NCBI GenBank assembly: GCA_038501195.1
Contig: JBBPUQ010000003.1
Location: 3,936,501-4,000,500 of the forward strand
Origin: Nemania diffusa
Taxonomy: Eukaryota; Ascomycota; Sordariomycetes; Xylariales; Xylariaceae
Length of the DNA: 64,000 nucleotides
Direction of reading: 5' to 3'
The position numbers and the translations under genes were made by a program. Each line of letters starts with the position of its first letter. Positions within the stretch are counted from its first letter, which is position 1. Below the pieces are notes generated by a model, which was given only the letters and a program-made list of their open reading frames with translations, ran no database searches and was not told where the DNA came from. Below, in pieces: positions 46,798 to 57,183 of this stretch.

Positions 46798-49562
46798 ATG
46801 CCGCGCAAAGTCCAGAGTTACGATGACTACGGCTCGGCCGTCCAACAGATCATCCTCTCCACCACAGACGCCGAGTTTCTCGACCAGCTTATTCCTGTCC
46901 TAAAAGATGCGACCAACACCAATCGATCAACCGCCCTCACCCAGAATTTGTCCCAATATGCTGATGATAGAGAGGTCGAGATTGAGAAGATAGGCCTGAC
47001 AAAACACGAGGAGTTCCTCGGCTCGGTCAATCAGCTGCAAAATGTGCGCGAGCGAACTGTCGCTTTGACGGCCGACATTCTCGAGCTAAACCAGTCCATA
47101 CAAACCAGCACGGAAAAGCTAGCAGCGCAGAAGCAGGCACTCGTAAACACTCGTGCCGTCCGGGAAAATATATCTGATGTGTCGGAGGCGTTGAAAGAGT
47201 CCCTGAAGATCTTGCATAGTGTCAACAACGCCCACGACTTGATCCGGAAAAAGAAGTACTATGGGGCGCTCAAATCGCTTGACGACCTCCAGAATGAGTT
47301 CCTCATTCCTACCATACAAAACCAATACGCTACGCAGCACCGCTTGGCTGATCTGATTCAGAAGTCCATACCGGCTTCTCAAAAGACCATTTCCGAAGCG
47401 GTCATGACGGATCTTAACACCTGGCTATATCGCATAAGAGAAACCTCACAGTTTCTAGGGGAAGTAGCTTTTTTTCACACAGAAACTCGACGCATACGCC
47501 ATCAGGAACGGGTAGCGCAGAACGACTTTTTGCGTACCTTTGGTCTCAATTCCGCCATTGAGCTGGTCTTCGACGAAAGTGAAGAATTTGATGTCTTGGA
47601 TAATGATGAACTACAGGTAGGACCTTCGAGGATGTTGGCTTGTCCCTATACTAATGTTGTTATAAGGTCGACTTTACCCCTCTTTTTGAAGCCCTACATA
47701 TTCATGAGGCGTTAGGACAGAGTGACAAATTTCGAGCCGAGTATGCTGCTACAAGAAGGCGACAAAAAGAATTATTACTGCCAAGCTCCATATCCTTGAC
47801 GACTGACGATGAACGTTCGTTGAACAGTCTACTAGAAGGGATCGCTGGTTTTGCCATCATCGAGAAGGCGACAATGCGACGAGCCCCCCAATTGCGTACA
47901 GCGATCGATGTATGCCTGCTGTGTATTAAGCCTGTAAACTGTATGCTAACGGTTCTATGCAGGTTGAGGAGCTGTGGGATTCAATGTGCTCGACTGCTAT
48001 ATCCTTAACTTCTAAGGCCTTGGGTGACATACATAATGCCGAAGCCCTAGTACAAATCAAAGGAGTATTTGCCTTGTTCATACAGACTATGGAGGTATGG
48101 ACAACCCCTACTTATAGGAGGGACCTTTTAACACTATGTTGTAGGGATGGGGCTACACGGTTTCTCGACTAGACGAGTTTTTAGTGGCCTTGTTCGACAA
48201 GTACGCTGAATTACTGAAGCGGAGATTTAGCGAAGACTTCCAAGAGGTATGGTTATAGTGATGCTATTCAATGTGTCTAACTAACCTTCTATAGATTGTA
48301 TCTACGGACGACTACATGCCCATGGCTATTAACACACGAGAGGAATACGAAAAAGTGGCTAACGTCAGCTGGTTCACCCAAGACCAACCCATTGATGAAC
48401 TAACGTAAGTCTGACCTCTAAATGCGCTGACGAGGACTCGAAATTCTGACTCTTCAAGGTTCCCCTGCGTTCTGCCATTTTCCCAGATGTATCCACTGTG
48501 TTGTATCGACATTAGGAATTTCCTCAACCAGTTCTACTACTTTTCAAGCGACTACTTTCAGCATCCGACTAAGATCGACGATACACTGCGAAAGGTAAGT
48601 TTTTTTCTGGAGGTGGTTTCGATGAAATCCTAACTTGATGAATAGTCTTTGGATGAGCTACTCACAGAGAAAGTATGTAAATCACTGGTTGAACGCCTCA
48701 GTTCGCAGTATCCTGGCCAAATAGTGCAAATCTTGACAAATCTTGAGCATTTCGAAACCGCATGTCAGGAATTGGAACAGCTGTTGATCCAGGCGCGATC
48801 CTCGGGCTCCGCAGGTGGCCCTCTAACGCTAGCTGCTACAGAGCAATTTCGAGAGCACAAAAAGACAGCCGAGAAGCGTATCTTCGAGTTGGTCAATTCT
48901 AAAATTGACGACCTTATGGAGACGGCCGAGTATGATTGGATGGCTCATATGCCGCCCTTAGAGCCGAGTAGCTACATACAGACATTAACTACCTACCTAT
49001 CTAACATCATGAGCACGACACTATTGGGCTTACCGCGCGAAATCAAAGAGCTCATCTACTTCGACGCGCTCAGCCACGCGGCGAGCAAAATACTTGTTAG
49101 TATTTTCACAATGAAGGGACTTTTGTGACTTCGTCTAATACAGAATTATTCTAGGCCCTTCCACTCTCCCCTGATGTTAAGAAGATCAATCCCAACGGTG
49201 TTGTCGCCCTGGCCCAAGATGTTCAGCATCTTACGGACTTCGTTGACGACCTTGAGAACGGGTTTATGTTGCGATCCAATCTGGACGAGCTGGAACAAAC
49301 CATCCAGCTACTGCAATCGGAGAACACAGACGAATTCTTCGACGCCTCGATGAGGAACAAGAAGTACGGCCGTGTCGACGCAATGAATGGCCCTATCTTA
49401 CTCGAGAAGTATGCATCACTCATTCGTAGGAAGTTTCGATGCTAAAACCACTACTAACAACTTTATAGGCTCACGCAGCAAATCTCGAGTACGGGACCAA
49501 CATCCCAGCGCTTTGCAAACTTTTCATCCAATTTGTCGTCCCGTTTCGGTTCCAATAAGTGA
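46798..49562 (+). CDS. SEC15: Exocyst complex subunit Sec15
   Basis: Nine exons (46798-47616, 47667-47909, 47963-48094, 48145-48246, 48295-48404, 48459-48594, 48646-49095, 49155-49408, 49469-49562) give 779 aa, the usual fungal Sec15 size. The N-terminal region has the coiled coil typical of exocyst rods (NQLQNVRERTVALTADILEL). The middle and C-terminal parts keep Sec15 sequence such as FLNQFYYFSSDYF, EYDWMAHMPP, TTLLGLPREIKELIYFDALSH and the final LTDFVDDL. Sec15 links the exocyst to the Rab GTPase Sec4 on secretory vesicles and so supports polarised growth at hyphal tips. All eight introns are 48-61 nt except the last two interruptions, which are of similar size; all keep frame. The start MPRKVQSYDDYG is the first ATG. 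Confidence 0.95.
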
Positions 49563-50049
49563 GAAAATACATTCTACGTCAACCTAGGCCTCCGCACTTA
49601 CGTCTGAGACAACCTACCTGCGGAGCTGGATGTCCTGTGATTGATGGCGAATAGAGAAAGAGAATAACAATATCAATTACGATTTTTTGACGAGCCTCTA
49701 CTACCGCATGGGAAGATGAGTTAGGACCTGGAACCTGGAACCATACAGACTTATTTCATGGGGGAGTATAATTTGTCCTAACCTAACAAAAAACAACAGA
49801 GAAAGCATGCCCATACGCCATACCTTAAAAGAAAGAAACGCTGTGAATTATACCACGACAAACTGACGTTGGCTGAAATATTCACGCGAAGAGAAAGCCT
49901 CATATCTCCCACTAGCGAACCAGATACTAGCCCGTCATTTCCGACTAATGTGTATCTAGCTCCGGGTCCAGTGTTCCCTCTGATTCGCTCTGGTCTCCGA
50001 CTTGTACGGGAGGGGGAAAGAATGGTGGCGACGACGTGAACTGAGCATC
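49563..50049. other. Intergenic between convergent SEC15 and HAP5
   Basis: 487 bp of 3' flanks; nothing else is recognised. Confidence 0.75.
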
Positions 50050-51056
50050 CTACTGCTGCTGCGGCATTCCTGGATACCCATATATGCCTTCCATGTCACT
50101 ATACAAGGATTGCTGGGGCTGTTGCCCGTATGGCGCCCCCGGCGCTCCAGTTTGTACTTGGTTGTACATGGGCTGGGGGCGGTACTCCTGGTCAGGCGAG
50201 ATGCCGTGTGCGCTCAAGTATTCCGGTGCCATGTGGTTTGCTGCACCTGGCATGCCGTGCTGACCGGGTATCTGGTTACCCGCAGCGGCGGTCGGTACGC
50301 CTGGTGCTGACTGCGACTGGGCCGCGGGATTAGGCCGCTTAGGATGGGTGGCTTCTTCGCGCGGGACGATATCAATTAAGAAGTCGAACATGTCGCTTTT
50401 GGCAAGGGCAGAAGCAATGTCCGACCGTTGCAACGTGCGTCTCTTATTCTCCTCTGCGTGGATCCATGCACGCATCGTCAGCTCCGTAATGAAGATATCA
50501 CAACCCTTGGCAAACAGGATAGGGGCTTCCGCTGAGATCATTTTAACTTCAGGATCGGCCTTCATTACTTTCTTGATGCGGGCTAATGGTAGCTGGTGCA
50601 ATTTATAGTCGTGGCTGTCCGTCTCTAACTGATTGATGGTTTGTTGCCAGTAGGTGGTCAAAATATCCTTGTATTGACCATGCAGACCCTGGTGTACGTT
50701 GGCCCATGGACCCGTGTAGAGCTCGGCAGGCGCAAAACCGGAATTTGCTAGCTGTGTGGGCAAGGTCAGTCACAATGAAGTCGAGTGCGCGAGCTTGAAA
50801 ATGAGGAGAGCAGGGAAGATGGAGAGCGAAATGGGATTCCGCTGTGAGACTTACAGCGGCACTGGCACCTAGAAGGAGAGATGGTTAGCGACGTTGCACG
50901 AAATTGAGGCGGGCTCGCGACAATATGGGACATGCACATACCGTAATGGCCTCCATGACGTGTATCATACTCGATCGTGCCTCCGGAAGTACCTGCTGCT
51001 GCAGCTCCGCCGGCTGCCCGTGACGATTGCGGGTGATTTGTTGATGACTGGTCCAT
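50050..51056 (-). CDS. HAP5: CCAAT-binding complex subunit Hap5/HapE (NF-YC)
   Basis: Three exons (50942-51056, 50855-50868, 50050-50751) give 276 aa. The histone-fold domain spans about residues 94-173: [37 protein letters not shown] and [23 protein letters not shown]. Just before it is the conserved [10 protein letters not shown] helix, part of the region fungal HapE uses for regulator contact (recalled). The N-terminus is Ala/Gly/Ser-rich and the C-terminus Gln/Pro/Gly-rich. With HapB and HapC it forms the CCAAT-binding complex governing respiration, iron and nitrogen genes. The middle exon is only 14 nt (GASAA with split codons), yet both flanking introns have good ends and the frame needs it. 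Six CCAAT boxes lie 0.6-1.2 kb upstream. Confidence 0.95.
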
Positions 51057-53088
51057 GATTTAATACGAAGCTCAAAAAGAGCGTAGATAGATAAACAACT
51101 AGTGCCCTCACTAAAGCTTCAATAGAGCACCGGGATCAAGACGACCAGCGTCAGCGTCACTTAACCTTCACTACTTTGGTTTTATGGGCGTGCGCGCACA
51201 CCGTGTCACAGTCGACGTTGGCTGCCTCGCAGTTGAAGATGGCGGGTTCTGCGTGATGTCGCGCGCGGGTGTGTAGAATGATATTTTCGGGGGCCGATAG
51301 AGAGGTTTTTGCGACGATACGCGCTGTGTCCCGCGTGATGGTAGCCAAACGATGCACAATGTATCACCCTAATAATACTGGACGCGCAGGCCGGCGAAAG
51401 CAGGTGGCAGGGTGTAGCTATCGGTCCGTCTGAGTAATGCGGTCGCGCGTGGAGGGGGGGGATAGGTGTGCGTGAGGTCGGAAAGGCGGTTTGGCTCGGT
51501 AGATGACAGCTTGTCTTGGGCTGATACAAGCAATATACGGTGAGGGCGTGAGAGCGAAACAGATGTTGCGCGACGTCGGTTTTTTTGTGTACCTTCAATA
51601 GGACGCGAATAGAATGATGTAACAAATGGGCTCTTCCAATAGTGTCGAGACTCGTTCGAGGACGGATTGATGGGCTTGATTGGCTGGAAGGAGGGGTTTT
51701 TCGGTGCTTGGGTGGGCAATCGGGGGAAGATATGGGGGAGCCACTGGGAGCAATTGGAGGAATTTCGGTCCTGCCTGTGTGATGATAGGGTGCCTTACAT
51801 GTACCTACCTACGGGTACAGTAGCAGAGAGTGGGCAGGTACAACGAAGCTAGGTACTTTTTAGTCGCTTAAGAATAAGTGGGGTGATTTGTTGGCAAATC
51901 AACCAATCCGATTTTTGGGTTCTGTTTCTTTTTCCTCCCTTGTCCCCTCTAAACCCGGCTTCGCTGTTCTGTTGGACGGCCGCGCGGTTCGATCCCAACA
52001 ATGGTGGAGTTTCCCTAAGGAAGTCAAGTGTACGTATTCTCTTCTATTTATTCCAACAGTCTTCTTTGATTACCCTGTTCAAGCTATGCCTAAGGCTTGT
52101 TCGCCCTTTTCAGCTTCGCGTACTTTTAGCGATGGTGCAAGGCTCGCGTGAATCGATGAACCAATAGGCAAGTTTCCAGAACGTGGGCCGTGGAAGAAGC
52201 GCAATGCTAGTCAACTTCAAGCGATTGGCCAAAGAAAGCCGCAGCGGTTTTTGATTGATGGATTGATATTGATGGAAGGCGAGGATGCAACTGAGGAAAA
52301 GGATCTCCATACTGTCTTATCAAGCTGCCTAGGTAGTTAATGCTATCTTATGTACAGCACAACAAGTGACCAGGCTGACAGCTGAGCGAGTTTGTGGTGG
52401 GAGCTATGTGCTGGCAGATATGGTTGGGCAGAAACGCATCGTCATCAATCGCAGCACCTTGACTCTACTGTATATTCACATTAGGTAGTATGCAGCGTAC
52501 ATATCTGCAGGAATAAGGTATCTATTTACAGGCAGGTAGATACCTAGATATCTGTAGATGTTAATACATAATGCGTGTTAGGTATACATCGGGAATACTA
52601 GCTTGTTCAGCTGCATGCTCCCTTGCTTTCAGGCCCTAGGTAGTAAACTCGATCCTTACAGAATACTTATTACTTGGTCAAGTTAATTTCAAGCACGGCC
52701 GCATGCACACAACCTCTGTTGTCACACATGTCGGCAAGGCATCCCGTACTATCTCCCTCAGACCAAGGGTACTTGGGCTTTTCTTGTATGTGAAAACACG
52801 GGGGTATGTCCTTATTAGTAGTAATTGGGCAGTGATGGGAGCGTAGTGGCGTTACATGTAGGTAGGTAGCTACTTGTACCCAAGGTCCTCAATTGAACAG
52901 AGCATCCTGCATAGGGTTTAGCCAAATGGGAAGCCACACCGAACTAACAGTGCCGCCACAAGTGGGGACAGCCACAGTGGGGACGTCAAGACTTAGTCTA
53001 AAAATCGACAGAAAAAAATTATTGACAGGCACTTCTTCCTCACCACCCTCTACTCCAACACAGGCGCGTCACCTGTCACCATTTCACT
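51057..53088. other. 2 kb divergent intergenic region HAP5/FCF2
   Basis: No gene is supported; minus ORFs at 51206-51719 have poor composition. It holds the HAP5 promoter side with a CCAAT cluster (51636-52228), TAGGTAGG motifs (about 51806, 52858) and the FCF2 promoter. Confidence 0.6.
51636..52228. promoter_or_regulatory. Cluster of six CCAAT boxes upstream of HAP5
   Basis: CCAAT/ATTGG pentamers at 51636-51640, 51679-51683, 51753-51757, 51903-51907, 52161-52165 and 52224-52228. About one would be expected by chance in 593 bp on both strands. The adjacent gene encodes a subunit of the factor that binds this box, so feedback control is a natural inference. Confidence 0.4.
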
Positions 53089-53994
53089 ATGGCAGACACT
53101 GTAACCAGCTTGTCTGATGCGCAGATTGATGAGCTTCTGAATCAGGCAGAGGCGAGACTATTGGAAAAGCAACAAACACAGCAGACCAAAAGGGTACTGG
53201 CACCTCAAATGTCCAACAATGAGAAAGGCAACAACATGGTAACTGTCGCAACGAAGACAACCACTTCAAAACCTACTGCTTCGACCCTCGACACCCAAAA
53301 ACGCCAAGAATTGTCAGTGCGGGTTCCGGAAGCCCGTAAATCTAAGAAGGAAATGGTATGTTGTTCATCCTGTTGTCTCGTTACACCCCTGCTTCCTGAT
53401 GAAAATTTATCCCAATTTAAGTGATGCGAGGACCAATCCCGTCATGGGCAAAGTCCTCGCGACAGAATGATCCTTTTATCATAGGTAAGTCTAACCTGTC
53501 AAGCCGTCGTTTGGTTCAATAGCTAATAAATAATAGTTACGCTGATTGAAGCTTCACTATCTTTTAATATGTGTTGTCACAATTAAGGCCATATACTAAC
53601 AACAGCCAACTAGGCACACAAGGCGGATTCAGGCCCCCAATGGTTCAACCTACCTGCTACTGATTTGACGCCCGAACTTCGTCGTGACCTACAACTTCTT
53701 AAAATGCGAGATGTGTTGGACCCTAAGCGCCATTATAAGAAGGATAACAGTCGAGCTATTCCTGAATTCTCGCAAGTAGGGACCGTTATGCCTGGACCGA
53801 CAGACTATTTCAACTCCCGTATGACCAAGAAGGAGAGGAACCGAACTCTTCTCGAGAGCGTACTAGAAACCGAGAATGCAACCAAACGGTTCAAGAGCAA
53901 GTATGGCGAGATACAAGCTATCAAGACAAGCGGAAAGAAGGGACATTACAAAAAGATGATGCAAAAAAGATACGGCCGCAACTACAAGGGATGA
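53089..53994 (+). CDS. FCF2: rRNA-processing protein Fcf2 (TdT-interacting family)
   Basis: Two exons (53089-53355, 53614-53994) give 215 aa; yeast Fcf2 is 217 aa. The N-terminal half is a charged coiled coil plus a low-complexity linker. The Fcf2 core is in exon 2: QWFNLPATDLTPELRRDLQL, RDVLDPKRHYKKD, the GPTDYFNSRMTKKERNRTLL segment and the basic end KKMMQKRYGRNYKG. It acts in the nucleolus in early pre-rRNA cleavage for the 40S subunit. The intron (258 nt) is long for this window, with CTAAC (about 53596) shortly before the TAG acceptor. A further small exon inside it cannot be excluded. Confidence 0.93.
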
Positions 53995-54763
53995 GAATTC
54001 CTATTCAATAAGTATTCCATCACCGATATATGCCTGTGTGCACGACCACTTCATCTACGTGGGTGGCTAGGCCTACGCAGCCAGTCCTCTTGAAGGATAA
54101 CAAGGTCCTAGATCGCTAGGATAGCTCAAAGCTCCTGAGATCGGCGTCGCACACAACAGGCCCGCGGCGTACACGTTGGTTGCACCTCAGTTACTGTTGA
54201 CACGGGATAATGTAGCACTGGGCCAACAACCATCACAGGCTACACACAAGGCCCCGGTGTTATATTTGATGAAACTATCTATGACAGCACCGTATCTGTC
54301 AATACTATCTGCTTCAGGAGACGAAGAACCTGTATAGAAATCTTAGGTTCTGTGACCTGCTCAGGGCCTCTAGATCGGGCTAAATGACTATTGCGAGCAA
54401 GTATCAATAGGGCTGTCCACCGATAACGGATGAAGAGTAGGGAATCCAAGACCAAGTCATGGCCCTCTGAAAAAGCCCCAAGGTACTCGTCCATTGCGCT
54501 GAATGCGCGTCATATGCTGTACCGACGCGTCAGCCAAGTACCCCAGCATGTTACTGGTGGCAAAGATACAATGTGGGATAGAATTTATGCATGGCGTAGC
54601 TATATACCTACTACCAGACCTAGATAAGCTACTAAAATGTAATTATCTACTCCTGTGTGCCCCGGGAGCTCTTTACTATCGAAATACAAAGACAGAAAGG
54701 GATTCAGTATTAAGATGGAATGAAATCGGGTGCAGAGTACTTTTTGCATAATCTCTATGTTGA
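53995..54763. other. Intergenic between convergent genes
   Basis: 769 bp of 3' flanks between FCF2 and the dehydrogenase; no gene is recognised. Confidence 0.7.
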
Positions 54764-56368
54764 CTAATCCATCTTAATAACAACTTTAGAGAAGTGCTCT
54801 TGAGCCTTGAGCCTCTTGTATGCTGACATTGCATCTTCCAGTTCGTACTCTACATCGTCTAGAGCAATCTGGATCTTATTGTCTGCCACGTATTGCACCA
54901 AGTCTCGTAACATGTCTCGCGTGCCAAGTAATATGCCCCTTACGACGCAGAGCTGGAACAGCGCGCTCATGATATCCACAGGCATCTGCCCCTCGCCTGT
55001 GAGTCCACCACTACAATGTACAGTTAGTAATCGCCCCAGTTATGATCTGTGCAAGAAGCTCTCAAGGCATGATTCATTGACCGTATAGGTCTCCTTGTAC
55101 TCTTGAAAATAGCAAGAAACAAAAGGACTTACACCACTCCTGTCAATGATATCAGCCCGTCCTGACGCACGGCTTTCAGGGACTCCGGCAGCGTCAATGG
55201 GCCTACGACATCGACGATATGGTCGACGCCTCGACCATTGGGCGTGAGTGCCTTTGCTCCCTCGCCCCATGCCGGCCTCTTGCGATAGTTGAGCACATGA
55301 GAGGCACCCAAGGCGCGCAGACGCTCAGCTTTCGCGTCGGAGTTCGTGGTTGCGATTACGCTGGCTCCGGCGGCTATGGCAATCTGAGGGGTTTCAGCCA
55401 AAGAACCTTACAGTATTTATATAATCAACGAGGTACATTCTCCTGTTCCTGGAGAGGAGACGGGCGTAGTCGAGGACACTCAAGTGGCTTAGGAAAGAAG
55501 GAAAGTAGTAATGATGATGAGTACACATACCTGTAGAGCAGCAATACTCACGCCGCCCGTCCCCTGGACGAGGACCCAGTCGCCTTGCTTGACCTCGTGG
55601 CCTTTGTACCCCATCAGCGCGTTCCACGCCGTCAGCCCGGAGCACGTCAGCGTGGCCGCCTGTGCGTAGCTCAGATTCGACGGTTTGGGGACAGGGCGCC
55701 GTGCTGGAAGATGCCTCGGCGGCACAGTGTCCCATGAGTCAAACCTCCCACTTCGGAACTAAGTGTCAGCTCTTTTCCTTGACAGAGGAGGACACACCGT
55801 AGTTCTGAAGTGGGTGGTTACTCACACCCGTCGGCAATTGCGTCAAAACCTGGCAAGGCATCGTCGGCAATATTCGGGCACATGTGCGTCACGACTACGG
55901 AAAGTACGGGCTGTCAGTCACGAGGTGTACTCAACCGTTTCAGGATGCTCCCTATATGGGAACTGTAGGCGAAATGGTGTCGAGATAGAACGCACCGTCA
56001 ACTCCCGGCTTTAGGTCCGGCCGTGCGGAAGCCACCGCAGATCCGATAGCCAAGATACGCCCCGAGCCGTCGGAGCCAGGAATAAGCGACGGGAGGATCC
56101 TGGTCTGAAAGCTACCCGATGGCTATTTGATGTGTCAGCTTATAAGCAATCTTATGCATGTACACTAAGTGGGTGAGCACTGTAAGACGAACGGACGTAC
56201 TTCGGTCACGACTAGGTCCCGGTAGTTGAGAGATGCGGCATGAAGCTCGACTAGTACATCATCTGGGCCAAGATGTTGCGCTGACTTTATGCCATGAGCA
56301 TCGTAGTGGAGAGAATCCAGCCTGTCCTGGGATTCAAGCGTCCACTGCCCAGTAGATAGAGTCGCCAT
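54764..56368 (-). CDS. Zinc-type (MDR) alcohol dehydrogenase-like protein with an apparent one-base frameshift
   Basis: Six exons (56201-56368, 55996-56122, 55828-55894, 55531-55758, 55133-55383, 54764-55010) total 1088 nt, one short of a whole number of codons. The N-terminal GroES-like fold (VLVELHAASLNYRDLVV, ...LIPGSDGSGRI) and the NAD(P)-binding fold (GDWVLVQGTGGVSIAALQ, IAIAAGASVIATTNSDAKAE, GVDHIVDVVG) mark a medium-chain dehydrogenase/quinone reductase of about 362 aa. In exon 4 the first part fits the family in one frame (THGTLCRRGIFQHGAL) and the rest in the next frame (PKPSNLSYAQAATLTCSGLTAWNAL). The switch is at about 55690-55693 and one added base would restore phase through all exons. 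It may be a real inactivating change or an assembly error. Substrate unknown. Confidence 0.82.
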
Positions 56369-57183
56369 GATGTCAATCGTCGAGTTGGATTGTTACCTGA
56401 TGTTACATGATGCTACGCAATATTGGTCTTTATATATATTTACCTGATACCATGTCTGGATATGGCGAGTATTATGCTCTATCTAGTATCTCCGAAGCCG
56501 TCTTGCAACCCCGCTCTAAAGTGAGTGTCTACTTACCTGTATCAACTTCTACAGGATCCACAACCCTGATTTCCATACCTAATACCACATGAGGGTAAAA
56601 TTCACCTATTCGGTCGATATATGTTGGTATAGTCTTCACTAATGACTCTAAACGCCGACAAAATAATAGCTTATCAATCTGGCTCAAAAGTTATGCCGGT
56701 TTGCTGCAGGTCAAATAATTACTCGTTTGGGGCCCATGAGTAGATAGATACCTACATTACTCAAGTTCAAAACAAATTGATGGAACGTATAGATTATTTA
56801 CTTGAGGACTTATGTTACTGCGTGAACATTACTGCGTAGGTAAACTACCTAGGATAGGGGATGGATGGATAGGTAACTGGTTACTTCTAAGTTACCTAGG
56901 TAGGTTAGGCAGGTATTTACACAAGTGTATTATGTAAGCATGCTCTGTACGCTACAATTCAGTGCTCAAGGTTGCTTCCAGCCCCAGCTCCAGCCACGGT
57001 AGCCTATCTAATTTACAGAACACAAGCCTCACTATACTCATAGCGTAAGCCTGCGGACCCCCTTCGACTCCTTGTTCGTGTTGTCCAATCACACCAAACT
57101 TGACGAGGCAACGCTGGTGAGTGCATCTGCTTGACACGACCGAGTCCATAATGTTATGAGGATGGTAAGGTAGCTTTTGAGAC
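56369..57183. other. Divergent intergenic region dehydrogenase/VPS16
   Basis: 815 bp without a gene. A dense patch of CCTAGGTAGGT-type motifs lies at about 56835-56925, before VPS16. Confidence 0.7.

Noticed and set aside
51206..51719. Overlapping minus ORFs upstream of HAP5 (139 and 116 codons)
   Set aside because: Low-quality composition in overlapping frames; they probably lie in the HAP5 promoter or leader.
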